In this document: positions 37,458 through 45,782 of the stretch, one piece after another
Layout of the letters: every line of letters starts with the position of its first letter
Numbering within the stretch: position 1 is the stretch's first letter
Notes under the pieces: generated by a model
The model's input: the letters and a program-made list of their open reading frames with translations, nothing else
The model's database searches: none
Told to the model about the DNA's origin: nothing
Translations under genes and position numbers: made by a program
Assembly (NCBI GenBank): GCA_963828185.1
Contig: CAWHDV010000002.1
Coordinates: forward strand, 558,001 to 622,000
Direction: 5' to 3'
Length of the DNA: 64,000 nt
From: Rhodoblastus sp963828185
GTDB lineage: Bacteria > Pseudomonadota > Alphaproteobacteria > Rhizobiales > Beijerinckiaceae

Positions 37458-40400
37458 TCAGGCGACACTGTGGCCGACGGGCAGCTGATTGTCCACGCCG
37501 GCCGTCTCGACCCCGGCTTGCGGCGCCGGAATCCGGAACCAGGCGAGATAGAGCGCCGGCAGGAACAGCAGCGTCAGCACCGTGCCGACGATGATGCCGC
37601 CCATCATCGCATAGGCCATCGGCCCCCAGAAGATTTCCTTCGAGATGGGTATGAGCGCGAGCGTGGCGGCGCCGGCCGTCAGCATGATCGGCCGCATGCG
37701 ATGGCGCGTCGCCTCGCGCACCGCGTCCCAGGGGGCGAGCCCCTCGCCGCGGAGCGCCTCGATCTGGATGATCAGGATCACTGAATTGCGGATGAGGATG
37801 CCGATCAGCGCGAGGATGCCGAGTATGGCGACGAATCCCATCGGCGAATGGCTCGGCAGCAGCGCCGCGACCACGCCGATCACCGCCAGGGGCGCCACCG
37901 CGAAGACCAGGAACAGCCGCGAGAAGCTTTGCAGCTGGATCATCAGGATCGTCGCCATGATGAACAGCATCAGCGGCGCGACGGCGGCGATCGGGCCCTG
38001 CGCCTTGGCGCTTTCCTCCACCGCGCCGCCCACCGCGACCTGGTAGCCGTCCGGCAACGCGGCGATGAATTTGCGCACCCCCGGCGCGAGCTCATCGACC
38101 ACGGTCTGCGCCTGCACGCCATCGTCGATGGCCATTTTCAAGGTGATCGTCGGCAGCCGCGAGCGGCGCCAGATCGTCGGCTGCTCGAGGCCATAGCCGA
38201 ACGACGCCACGGCGGCGAGCGGCACGGACTGGCCGCCGGCGCCCGGCAATTGCAGGTTCTGCAGCGTGTCGATCGAGGCGCGTTCTGCGCCGCGGGCGCG
38301 GGCGATCACGTCGATCAGATAGATGTCGTCGCGCACCTGCGTCACCGGCGCGCCATTGACCACGCTGTTGAGCGCCGAGGCAATGTCCTGCGAGGAAACG
38401 CCAAGCTGGCGCGCCTTGTCCTGCAGCACATTGACCTTGACCACCCGCGCCGGTTCGCCCCAGTCGAAGGTCACGTCGCCAAGATGCGGATTGGCCGCCA
38501 CGACATTGCCGAGTTTTTGCGCGAGATCGCGGACCCCTTGGACATTGGGGCCGCTGAGCCGATATTGCACGGGACGCCCGACCGGCGGGCCGATATCGAG
38601 CAGATGGACGAAGCAATCCGTGCCGGGAAACGTCTTGCGCAGCCAGTCCTGGTATTTTACGCGCAAACGGTCGCGCGCTTCGACGCTTTTCGTCAGGATC
38701 ACCGTCTGGCCAAAGGCGACATTGGCCGGCTGGAGATCGAACGACAGCAGGAAGCGCACGGCGCCCTGCCCCACATAGCTCGACCAGTGGTCGACATCCT
38801 TTTCGCCGGTCAGCTCCTCGCCTTCGAAACGCGCCATCTGGTCATTGGTGTCGGAGATCGACGCGTTCTGCGGCAGGTTCCAGTCGACGATCAATTCCGG
38901 CCGGTCGGAACTGGGAAAGAACTGCTGCTGCACGAAGCCCATGCCGACGATCGCCAGGGCGAAGGCCGCGAGCGTCGCAGAAATCGTCGCCCAGCGATGG
39001 CGCATGCAGGCCTCGAGCGCGCGTTCGAAGAAGAGCGCGAATCGGCTCTTGCCGGTCTCGTGATGGCCCTTCATCGTCGCCGGCAGCAAGGTGACGCCGA
39101 GCAGCGGCGTGAACAGCACGGCGACGAACCAGGACACCACCAGCGCCACGGCGATGACGACGAACAGCGTGAAGGTGAATTCGCCCGCCGCGCTGTTGTT
39201 CAGGCCGATCGGGATGAAGCCCGCCACCGTCACCAGCGTTCCCGTGAGCATGGGAAAGGCGGTCGACGTATAGACATGGGTGGCGGCCTTGCGCAAATCG
39301 TCGCCCGCCTCGAGCCGCGCCACCATCATCTCCACCGCGATCATCGCGTCGTCGACAAGGAGGCCCAGCGCGATGATCAGCGCGCCGAGCGAGACGCGCT
39401 GCAAGGATATGCCCGTCGTCTGCATGAACAGGAAAGTAATGGCGAGAACCAGCGGTATGGCGATCGCCACCACGAGGCCGGCGCGCAGGCCGAGGCTGAC
39501 GAAGCTGATCGCCAGCACGATGAAAATGGCCTCGAACAGGCTCTCGGTGAAACCGGACACCGCCTTGTCCACCACCGCGGGCTGGTCGGAGACGCGATAG
39601 ACGTCGACGCCGATCGGCAGGTCGGCCTTGATCCGCTTCATCTCCTTTTCGAGCCCGCCGCCGAATTCGAGCAGATTGGCGCCCGCCTTCATGCCGATGG
39701 CGAGGCCGATCGCCGGCTGGCCATTATAGCGGAACAGACTTGTCGGCGGATCGACATAGCCGCGTTTGATGGTCGCCACGTCGGTCAGCGGAAAGAACCG
39801 GTTGTTTACGCGCAAATTAATGGCGCGCAGGCTGTCTTCGGAAGTGAACTGGCCGGAGACGCGAATGGCGATCTGTTCCGGGCCGGCCTGCACGAAGCCC
39901 GACGGGGTCACGGCGTTCTGCGCCGCCAGCGTCGCCATCACATCCTGCGCGTTGAGCCCGAGCGCCGCGATCTGGCGCGTCGAGAATTCAAGATAGATCG
40001 CCTCGTTCTGCTCGCCGACGAGATCGACGCGGCCGACATTGGGCAGGGTGAGGATTTTCGCCCGCGCGTCCTCGACCTGGTCGCGCAGCTGGCGCAACGT
40101 CAGCCCGTCGCTGGTGAAGGCGTAGATGTTGCCGTAGACGTCGCCGAAATGATCGTTGAAGAACGGCCCCTGCACGCCGGCCGGAAACTGGCTCTTGATG
40201 TCGGCGACCATGTTGCGCACGCGCGTCCAGGTCGGCTCGACGTCGCGCGCCTTGGTGGTGGGCAGCAGGTTGACGAAGACGATGGTCTGGCCCGCCGTGG
40301 TGATCGAGCGGGTGAAGTCGAGCAATTCCAGCTCCTCGAGCTTTTTCTCGATCCGCTCCGTGACCTGCTTGGTGACCTCCTCCGCCGGGGCGCCGGGCCA

Positions 40401-40559
40401 GTTGGCCTGCACCACCATGGTCTTGATGGTGAAGTTCGGATCTTCCTCGCGTCCGAGCTTCACATAGGAAAATGCGCCCGCCAGCAGGAAGACGATCATG
40501 AAGTACCACAGCAGCGAGCGCCGCTGCAGGGCCCAGTCGGAGAGGTTGAATCCGCTCAA
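37458..40559 (-). CDS. RND efflux pump inner-membrane transporter
   Basis: The 1033-aa protein is an AcrB/MexB-type resistance-nodulation-division transporter with twelve expected transmembrane helices and two large periplasmic loops. Typical segments are NWPGAPAEEVTKQVTERIEKKLEE, LLVDDAMIAVEMM in TM4, and FPSSDRPELIVD. I choose a TTG start at 40559: it overlaps the upstream adaptor stop as TTGA, has GGGAGCG 8-14 bases upstream and gives normal length. It is the last gene of the adaptor-adaptor-pump operon, under the TetR regulator at 42820. The substrate is not evident; no outer-membrane factor gene is present. Confidence 0.93.
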   Translation of the reverse strand: MSGFNLSDWALQRRSLLWYFMIVFLLAGAFSYVKLGREEDPNFTIKTMVVQANWPGAPAEEVTKQVTERIEKKLEELELLDFTRSITTAGQTIVFVNLLPTTKARDVEPTWTRVRNMVADIKSQFPAGVQGPFFNDHFGDVYGNIYAFTSDGLTLRQLRDQVEDARAKILTLPNVGRVDLVGEQNEAIYLEFSTRQIAALGLNAQDVMATLAAQNAVTPSGFVQAGPEQIAIRVSGQFTSEDSLRAINLRVNNRFFPLTDVATIKRGYVDPPTSLFRYNGQPAIGLAIGMKAGANLLEFGGGLEKEMKRIKADLPIGVDVYRVSDQPAVVDKAVSGFTESLFEAIFIVLAISFVSLGLRAGLVVAIAIPLVLAITFLFMQTTGISLQRVSLGALIIALGLLVDDAMIAVEMMVARLEAGDDLRKAATHVYTSTAFPMLTGTLVTVAGFIPIGLNNSAAGEFTFTLFVVIAVALVVSWFVAVLFTPLLGVTLLPATMKGHHETGKSRFALFFERALEACMRHRWATISATLAAFALAIVGMGFVQQQFFPSSDRPELIVDWNLPQNASISDTNDQMARFEGEELTGEKDVDHWSSYVGQGAVRFLLSFDLQPANVAFGQTVILTKSVEARDRLRVKYQDWLRKTFPGTDCFVHLLDIGPPVGRPVQYRLSGPNVQGVRDLAQKLGNVVAANPHLGDVTFDWGEPARVVKVNVLQDKARQLGVSSQDIASALNSVVNGAPVTQVRDDIYLIDVIARARGAERASIDTLQNLQLPGAGGQSVPLAAVASFGYGLEQPTIWRRSRLPTITLKMAIDDGVQAQTVVDELAPGVRKFIAALPDGYQVAVGGAVEESAKAQGPIAAVAPLMLFIMATILMIQLQSFSRLFLVFAVAPLAVIGVVAALLPSHSPMGFVAILGILALIGILIRNSVILIIQIEALRGEGLAPWDAVREATRHRMRPIMLTAGAATLALIPISKEIFWGPMAYAMMGGIIVGTVLTLLFLPALYLAWFRIPAPQAGVETAGVDNQLPVGHSVA

Positions 40560-41635
40560 GGTTGGTCGCTCCCGTAAATCCGCACGACCTCGCCCGGCTT
40601 GAGGCGATGCACGCCCGCCGTCACGACGCGCTCGCCCGCCTTCAGGCCGCCGCGCACGATCCATTTGCCGCCGTCACGATCCGGCGCCACCTCGAGCACG
40701 CGTCTGGAGACGGCGTGGGTTTGCGGATCGACGACGAAGACGCTCGTCGTCTCGCCCTGCTGCAACAGGGCTGAGCCCGGCAGGCGGATGACGGCGCCGG
40801 GGCCGGCGCTGAGCCGGGCGGAAATGGTCGCGCCGAGGCGGAACGACGCGGGCGGCTCGACGAGGGCGATCTTTATCCGGCGCATGCGTGTCGCGGCATC
40901 AGCTTGCGGCGCGATTTCGCGCACCGTCCCGGACACCACGCGCGCGGGATCGAGCTGCATGATGACGTCGAAACGCTGGCCAATCGACAATATGCTGGCG
41001 AAACCATCGGGCGCGTCGATGACCGCGTCGCGCCGCGTCGGCTCCGCGAGCGTGACGACGGATTGGCCGGGCGCGACGGTCTGGCCGACTTCGGCGCTGG
41101 TCGTCGTCACCACGCCGGCGTAATCGGCCTTGAGCACGGCATAGGACAACTGCTCCTCGGCCTTGGCGAGATTGGCCTGGGCTTGCGCCATATTGGCCTG
41201 GGCGGCGGCGCGCGCCTGCTCGGCGGAATCGAAGGTCGCCTGCGACGCGGTTTTCTTCGCCAGCAGCGTCGCCTGGCGCGCTTCGGTCGCGGCGGCGTTG
41301 TCATACTGGGCGCGGGCGGAGGCCAGCGCCGCGGCGGCGGAGCGCGACGCCAGCTCGAACGCCAGCGGATCGAGCGCGGCGAGCATCTGCCCGGCCTCGA
41401 CCCGGTCGCCGGCCTTGACCGGACGCGAGATGATGCGGCCCAGCACGCGGAAGCCGAGAGGGCTCTGCACCTGCGGCTGCACAATGCCCGACAGCGCCGT
41501 GTCCCAGGCGGGCGACGGCTCGGCTATGAGCGTCATGGCGGGACGCGGCGGCTCGGGCGCCTCTTCGCGCTTGTTGCAGGCGGCGAGCGCGAAACAAAAC
41601 GCCAGCAGCGGCGCGAGACGAGAAAGCCGGCCCAT
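40556..41635 (-). CDS. RND efflux periplasmic adaptor lipoprotein (second adaptor)
   Basis: The 359-aa membrane-fusion protein has a lipoprotein signal (LLAFCFALAAC), a biotinyl-lipoyl-like hairpin (FRVLGRIISRPVKAGDRVEAGQMLAALDP), a long coiled-coil hairpin rich in Ala/Gln and a C-terminal beta-barrel. It connects the inner-membrane pump to an outer-membrane channel. Its ATG (41635) shares a base with the stop codon of the first adaptor (ATGA overlap). The longer open frame upstream is antisense-like and not used. Confidence 0.92.
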   Translation of the reverse strand: MGRLSRLAPLLAFCFALAACNKREEAPEPPRPAMTLIAEPSPAWDTALSGIVQPQVQSPLGFRVLGRIISRPVKAGDRVEAGQMLAALDPLAFELASRSAAAALASARAQYDNAAATEARQATLLAKKTASQATFDSAEQARAAAQANMAQAQANLAKAEEQLSYAVLKADYAGVVTTTSAEVGQTVAPGQSVVTLAEPTRRDAVIDAPDGFASILSIGQRFDVIMQLDPARVVSGTVREIAPQADAATRMRRIKIALVEPPASFRLGATISARLSAGPGAVIRLPGSALLQQGETTSVFVVDPQTHAVSRRVLEVAPDRDGGKWIVRGGLKAGERVVTAGVHRLKPGEVVRIYGSDQP

Positions 41636-42717
41636 CACGAACGCCCCTCGTCCTGCGCGCTGACAATCTGCCCCTCGCGTAAAAATTTGCCGCCTTGCAC
41701 CACCACGGCGTCGCCGGCGTGGAAACCGTCGCGCAAGATGATCTTTTCCTTTTCGTAGAACGCCACCGCGACCGGCCGCAACGACACGGCGCGGGTCACG
41801 GGATCGACGACCCAGACCGCGGGCTTGCCGTCCTTTTCCGTCATCGCCGTCCACGGCAGAACCACCACGTCGGCGAGCCGCCATTGGGCGCGCCCCGTCA
41901 CCGCGGCGCCGAGCGGCATGGCCGAGGCGTTTGAATCGATCTCGACCTTGACCTGCACCGTGCCGGTCTTGTCGTCGACGACAGGCGAAACTTCCCGAAT
42001 CCGGCCCTTGGCCTTGACACTCGGGTCGCCGACGAGGCTGAGCTCGATGCCGGCGCCGCTCGGCCGATGCGAAAAGATCGATTCATAGACTGCAAAGACC
42101 GCGTCGCGCGGGCCGTCCACGGCGAAGCCGAACGCCGATTGCGCCGCCTGCGCCACCTGGCCGACCTCGATGTTGCGCGAAGTGATCATGCCGGCGTGTC
42201 CGGCGCGCAAATAAGTGTAGGACAGCGCGTCCTGCGCCGCCCCAAGCTGCGCCTTCGCCGCATCGAGCGAGCCGGTCGCCGTGCGCTGCGCCTGGTCGGC
42301 AAGGTCGAAAGTCGCCTTGGTGGTGAAGCCGCTGGCGAGCAGCGACTTTTGCCGGTCGAACACGGCGGAGGCCTGGCGCAGCGTCGCCTCGGCGCCGGCG
42401 AGGCCGGCCCTGGCGGCGTCGAGATCGGCCTGCTGCTCGGAAGGATCGAGCCGCGCTAAAATCGCGTCGGCCGCGACAGGCTGGCCGACGTCGCCCTGGC
42501 GCTCGATCACCCGACCGCTGACGCGAAACGACAGTTCCGTCTGCACGCGGGCGCGCACCGTGCCGGTCAGCGCGACTTCGCTCTCATAGGCTTGCGGCGC
42601 GACCTTTTGCACCACGACCTTGAAAGGCGTTTTTTGCGCGCGAGACGGCGCGTCGCAGCCCGCGAGCGGCAGCGCGAGCAGGAAAAAAGCGGCGAGACGC
42701 GCGCGCGGCTCCATCAT
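41635..42717 (-). CDS. RND efflux periplasmic adaptor lipoprotein (first adaptor)
   Basis: The 360-aa membrane-fusion protein has lipobox LAGC (LLALPLAGCDAP), then a lipoyl hairpin (SFRVSGRVIERQGDVGQPVAADAILARLDP), an alpha-helical hairpin and barrel strands (VSPVVDDKTGTVQVKVEID). It is the first gene of the operon. Two tandem adaptors before one pump suggest a hetero-oligomeric adaptor ring; this is inferred. The promoter and operator lie in the 102-base gap before the divergent tetR gene. Confidence 0.92.
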   Translation of the reverse strand: MMEPRARLAAFFLLALPLAGCDAPSRAQKTPFKVVVQKVAPQAYESEVALTGTVRARVQTELSFRVSGRVIERQGDVGQPVAADAILARLDPSEQQADLDAARAGLAGAEATLRQASAVFDRQKSLLASGFTTKATFDLADQAQRTATGSLDAAKAQLGAAQDALSYTYLRAGHAGMITSRNIEVGQVAQAAQSAFGFAVDGPRDAVFAVYESIFSHRPSGAGIELSLVGDPSVKAKGRIREVSPVVDDKTGTVQVKVEIDSNASAMPLGAAVTGRAQWRLADVVVLPWTAMTEKDGKPAVWVVDPVTRAVSLRPVAVAFYEKEKIILRDGFHAGDAVVVQGGKFLREGQIVSAQDEGRS

Positions 42718-42767
42718 TCGACCTCTGGCTGAAAAATTCGCTGGGCTTTTCGCGTCGAACAGGATTA

Positions 42768-42793
42768 TTATTGACTGACTGGAAAGTCAATAA
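42768..42793. promoter_or_regulatory. TetR-type operator between the RND operon and its regulator
   Basis: TTATTGACT-8 bases-AGTCAATAA is a perfect 9-bp inverted repeat with an extra GACT half-copy in the spacer. On the minus strand it contains a TTGACT -35 box, with an AT-rich TAATAATCC region about 17 bases further that could be the -10 of the pump operon. Binding of the adjacent TetR protein here would block the pump promoter and probably its own. Confidence 0.7.
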
Positions 42794-42819
42794 GGCCTTT
42801 TTTCGATCGGGACAACGAC

Positions 42820-43446
42820 ATGAAGGAGCGGGCGCGCCGCAAGGCGCAGCGGCCGGGCGAAATTCTGGAGGCGGCGTTCGACGCCTTCGCCGAGCGCGGC
42901 TTCGCCGCGACGCGGATGGAGGATGTCGCCGCGCGGGCCGGCGTGACCAAGGGCGCGATTTATTTTTATTTCGACACAAAGGAGCTTCTGTTCGAGGAAA
43001 TGGTGCGCCATTACGGGCGTGTCATGCTGGCCGACGCCGACGCCATGATGGCCGGGGCGCAAGGCAGCTGCGCCGAAAAACTGCGCGCCCTGATCCGTTT
43101 CGTGTACAGCCGCTGCGCCCAGGACCGCACGGGCCGCGAAATGATCCGGTTCATGGTGGCGGAAGGCAAGGCCTTTCCGCAACTGGTCGCCGATCACCAG
43201 GCCGAATTTTTCGCGCCGGCCATGCGGCTGGTCGGCAATCTCCTGGCCTGCGGCGTGGAGAGCGGCGAGTTTCGCCCGGAAATCGCCGGAAAAAGCGCGG
43301 AAATCATCCTGGCCCCGGCGGTTTTCCTGAGCCTGCTGCGGCTGATCTTCAGCGACCGCCTCGACGTGGACGAGGAGGCCTATATCGGCGCGCATGTCGA
43401 TCTGATGCTTTCGGGCCTGCTGACGCCCGCCGCGCGAACGATATAG
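42820..43446 (+). CDS. TetR family transcriptional regulator of the RND operon
   Basis: The 208-aa protein has an N-terminal TetR helix-turn-helix (ILEAAFDAFAERGFAATRMEDVAARAGVT split by the turn, then KGAIYFYFDTKELLFEEMV). A helical ligand-binding C-terminal domain follows. It is divergently transcribed from the adaptor-adaptor-pump operon, with the inverted repeat at 42768-42793 between them; that is the usual arrangement for a local efflux repressor released by a pump substrate. Confidence 0.93.
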   Translation: MKERARRKAQRPGEILEAAFDAFAERGFAATRMEDVAARAGVTKGAIYFYFDTKELLFEEMVRHYGRVMLADADAMMAGAQGSCAEKLRALIRFVYSRCAQDRTGREMIRFMVAEGKAFPQLVADHQAEFFAPAMRLVGNLLACGVESGEFRPEIAGKSAEIILAPAVFLSLLRLIFSDRLDVDEEAYIGAHVDLMLSGLLTPAARTI

Positions 43447-43451
43447 GGGGC

Positions 43452-43480
43452 TTGCGGCGAACGACGCGCCCCGATATAGA
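43452..43480 (+). promoter_or_regulatory. Predicted sigma-70 promoter of the tRNA-Glu gene
   Basis: TTGCGG (43452-43457) and TATAGA (43475-43480) are separated by exactly 17 bases. The expected transcription start is about 7 bases further, some 7 bases before the tRNA 5' end. Confidence 0.65.
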
Positions 43481-43493
43481 AGCCGAACGCGCT

Positions 43494-43569
43494 GCTCCCT
43501 TCGTCTAGCGGTCTAGGACGTCGCCCTCTCACGGCGAAAACACCGGTTCGATTCCGGTAGGGAGCGCCA
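43494..43569 (+). tRNA. tRNA-Glu (anticodon CTC)
   Basis: The 76-base gene folds as a cloverleaf. The acceptor is GCTCCCT paired with AGGGAGC, followed by discriminator G and an encoded CCA. The D-arm lies around TCTAGCGGTCTAGGA. The anticodon stem is TCGCC/GGCGA with loop CTCTCAC, giving CTC, and the T-arm is ACCGG-TTCGATT-CCGGT. The minus-strand open frame across it (PYRNRTG-like translation) is a well-known artefact of tRNA-Glu genes. Confidence 0.97.
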
Positions 43570-43863
43570 CAAGCAAAATCAATCACTTAACGATGTTTTT
43601 GAGGCCCTAAAGCGGGGGCGTTGGCGCCTCGCGCCACGATTGCACCCCTGATGGGTTAATTTGCATACCCGCGCGCGGGGCGATCCCAATTCCGGAAATG
43701 TCGCCGGGTGAAACTTCATTTGCCGGCTTGTACGCACGCCGGCACGCTCGCGATGACGGGGGCGGCGACATGACGCTGGCAAATGGCGCTGGCTTGCGCG
43801 ATGATCCGCTCGTCCCGGCTTCGCTGACGATCGCGAAACTGTTTTTTTTACAGGAGCAGTCCC

Positions 43864-44070
43864 TTGAGCAATGCGGATGAGAAGCGCGTGAAAAAACTCG
43901 CCGAACGCAAGGGGTTTCATCTCGAAAAGGCGGGGCACGGAAGCTGCCATGGCCGTTTCTACATCATGAATGTCGCGGAAGCCGCGAGGATGCGCTCCGG
44001 CGTCGCCGCGCACGAATTTTCCTTTTCGCTGGAAGAGGCCGAGGCCTGGCTCACCGCCTTCAAGAAATGA
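43864..44070 (+). CDS. Small hypothetical protein, 68 aa
   Basis: I do not recognise this family. The start is a TTG at 43864 with a good AGGAG ribosome-binding site 7 bases upstream. The protein is basic at the N-terminus (KRVKKLAERKGFHLEKAG), has a GSCHGRFYIMN segment, and ends in an acidic helix (LEEAEAWLTAFKK). No signal peptide or membrane segment is seen. The roughly 290 bases between the tRNA and this gene hold nothing I can identify. It precedes the L,D-transpeptidase gene in the same direction. Confidence 0.7.
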   Translation: MSNADEKRVKKLAERKGFHLEKAGHGSCHGRFYIMNVAEAARMRSGVAAHEFSFSLEEAEAWLTAFKK

Positions 44071-44202
44071 TCGCGCGGCCCTCGCCGATGCAGGCTTGAA
44101 CTGGCGAACGTCCTATGGTCCTTTTGCCCGCGCGCCGGAGCGGCCGAATCGGCTGCGCGCGGCGCCGCCGTTGGCAAATTGCTTCGACAGGAAATTGATC
44201 CG

Positions 44203-45210
44203 ATGCCGACACGATCTGTCCGTCCAAACAGCCTCAAGCTCGTCGGCGCCGTCGCCATGATCGCCGCCCTGTCGGCGTCGCAGCAAAAATCCTTGGCCAC
44301 GCAATCTTCGGATGTCCCGGCCTGGCTGCAAGCCCATGTCGGCGAAGCCGAGGGCCAGATTTCTCCGACCGTGCTGCGCAGGGCGCGCGCCCTCTATCTG
44401 CGCAAGGCGAGGGCCGGCGCGGTCAAAAACCCCTGCTACTTCGCGATGGACGCGACGCGCCCCAACAATTCGAGCGATGGCGCCTTGGGCCGCCGGTTTT
44501 ATACGATCTGCGAATCCAGCCAATCGTTCCGCGCCATTCCTTCGGGCCACGGCGGCGGCCGCGATCTGCCCGGCGTCGCGGATTTCTCGAACGGACGACG
44601 CTGCGCCAAGAATTTCAGCAATGCGATGGGTTCGAAACTGACCGACGGCGGTCCCTACGTGACCGGCGAGACCAAAACGTCTTTCAAGGGCTATTACCGC
44701 GTCGCGGCCAACCAGGAAGCGGTGTTGCTGCGCTCGTTCGTCCAGTTCGACGGCGAAGGCGGCGCCGCCAACGCCCGCGAGCGCGAGATCGGCGGACATG
44801 CGGCCGTCCTTCTGAGGGGCGTGTGCCTGCTGAAAATGCCGGGCAGCCATTATGCCGACCAGGACGGATATGTTCCGCTCGGCAACCTGGTCGATTACGC
44901 CGGCGGCCGCAGCAGCGGCTGCACCAGCTGGTCGCCGTCGGACGCCCGGCAAATCGTCTCGATGGTCAAGGACGATCCGACCACGCTCTATATCTATCCC
45001 GAAGCCGCCGACGTCGTCGCCGTCGGCCGGGCGGCGAGGGCCGGCCAGTCGCCGGCGCAGGCGGGATTATATTGGAACGCCTCCTGTCTGAGGGAAATCC
45101 GCGCTCCAAAATTCTGGCCGGGCCAAACCCTTGCGCCGGCCATCGCCCGATACGCCAAGGACCATCCGCCGCCGCCGCCGCATCCCCTGCCGCTCTGCAA
45201 GGGACGGTGA
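44203..45210 (+). CDS. Exported L,D-transpeptidase-like protein (YkuD_2-type)
   Basis: The 335-aa protein begins with a basic region and hydrophobic segment (LKLVGAVAMIAALSAS) acting as a signal peptide. The catalytic-type C-terminal part has GGHAAVLLRG and a Cys motif GGRSSGCTSWSP. The spacing (His about 65 residues before SxGC) resembles the YkuD_2 branch of L,D-transpeptidases, in place of the classical HGxxxxxxxxxxxxSxGCIR layout. ATG 44203 is preferred to 44179. It ends in a Pro-rich tail. It probably acts on peptidoglycan in the periplasm; the family call is by motif only. Confidence 0.65.
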   Translation: MPTRSVRPNSLKLVGAVAMIAALSASQQKSLATQSSDVPAWLQAHVGEAEGQISPTVLRRARALYLRKARAGAVKNPCYFAMDATRPNNSSDGALGRRFYTICESSQSFRAIPSGHGGGRDLPGVADFSNGRRCAKNFSNAMGSKLTDGGPYVTGETKTSFKGYYRVAANQEAVLLRSFVQFDGEGGAANAREREIGGHAAVLLRGVCLLKMPGSHYADQDGYVPLGNLVDYAGGRSSGCTSWSPSDARQIVSMVKDDPTTLYIYPEAADVVAVGRAARAGQSPAQAGLYWNASCLREIRAPKFWPGQTLAPAIARYAKDHPPPPPHPLPLCKGR

Positions 45211-45283
45211 AGCTTGTCCCCGGCGCTTGGGGATTCCCCGCAATTCCCCAAGCCGGCCCGTTGGGCTATTGTTTCGGCCCAAG

Positions 45284-45334
45284 GGTGAAAACGGCCAAGC
45301 GGTGAAAACGGCCAAGTGGTGAAAACGGCCAAGG
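45284..45334 (+). repeat. Three tandem 17-bp repeats ending at a ribosome-binding site
   Basis: The unit GGTGAAAACGGCCAAG plus one variable base (C, T, G) is repeated three times without other change at 45284-45300, 45301-45317 and 45318-45334. The last copy runs into AAGGAGGGG, the ribosome-binding site of the cytochrome gene. A 17-base unit cannot be a protein repeat, so the array is likely a leader element. Confidence 0.85.
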
Positions 45335-45345
45335 AGGGGAATCGC

Positions 45346-45774
45346 ATGACGCCCAACCGCATCCTGGCCGCAGCCCTCGCCGCCGCCCTGCAACTCGCCG
45401 CCGCCCGATCCGCCAGCGCCGCTGAAACCCCGCTGCAAACGGCCGTGGCCAAGGGCGCCCAATTGTTCGCCACGGCGACCTTCGGCGGCAACGGCGGCGC
45501 GTGCGAAAGCTGCCACATCGGCGGCGGCAAGGGGCCCGGCCAGATGGGGGACCGAAAACTGCCGAGCCTGCTCAACGCGGCGGCGATCTATCCCCGCTTC
45601 AGCCAGGGCGCCGGCCGGATCATCACCCTGGAAGGGCAGGTCCAGTCCTGCATCAAGGGCGCGCTGGCCGGGACGCCGCCGCAACCCGGCAGCCCCGACC
45701 TCGTGGCGATCACCGCCTATCTCGGCTCTATCGCCAAGGGCCAGCCGGTGGAGATCGGCGGCGCCCCGAAGTAA
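45346..45774 (+). CDS. Exported c-type cytochrome-like protein
   Basis: The 142-aa protein has a Sec signal peptide (RILAAALAAALQLAAARSASA) and one haem c motif CESCH in GGNGGACESCHIGGGKG. A short helical domain follows with a methionine (GQMGDRK) that could be the sixth ligand, and a C-terminal helix DLVAITAYLGSIAKGQPV like those of class I cytochromes. A very strong AAGGAGGGG site precedes the ATG at 45346. It converges on the transporter gene, leaving only 8 bases between the stops. It probably carries electrons in the periplasm; the partner is unknown. Confidence 0.85.
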   Translation: MTPNRILAAALAAALQLAAARSASAAETPLQTAVAKGAQLFATATFGGNGGACESCHIGGGKGPGQMGDRKLPSLLNAAAIYPRFSQGAGRIITLEGQVQSCIKGALAGTPPQPGSPDLVAITAYLGSIAKGQPVEIGGAPK

Positions 45775-45782
45775 GCCCCGCC

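Noticed and set aside
37848..40577. A 909-aa plus-strand open frame rich in Arg, His, Asp and Gln
   Set aside because: It lies exactly opposite the RND pump gene; composition is typical of antisense frames in GC-rich DNA.
43380..43586. Minus-strand open frame encoding a PYRNRTGVFAVRG-like sequence
   Set aside because: It is the reverse of tRNA-Glu, a common false protein in databases.
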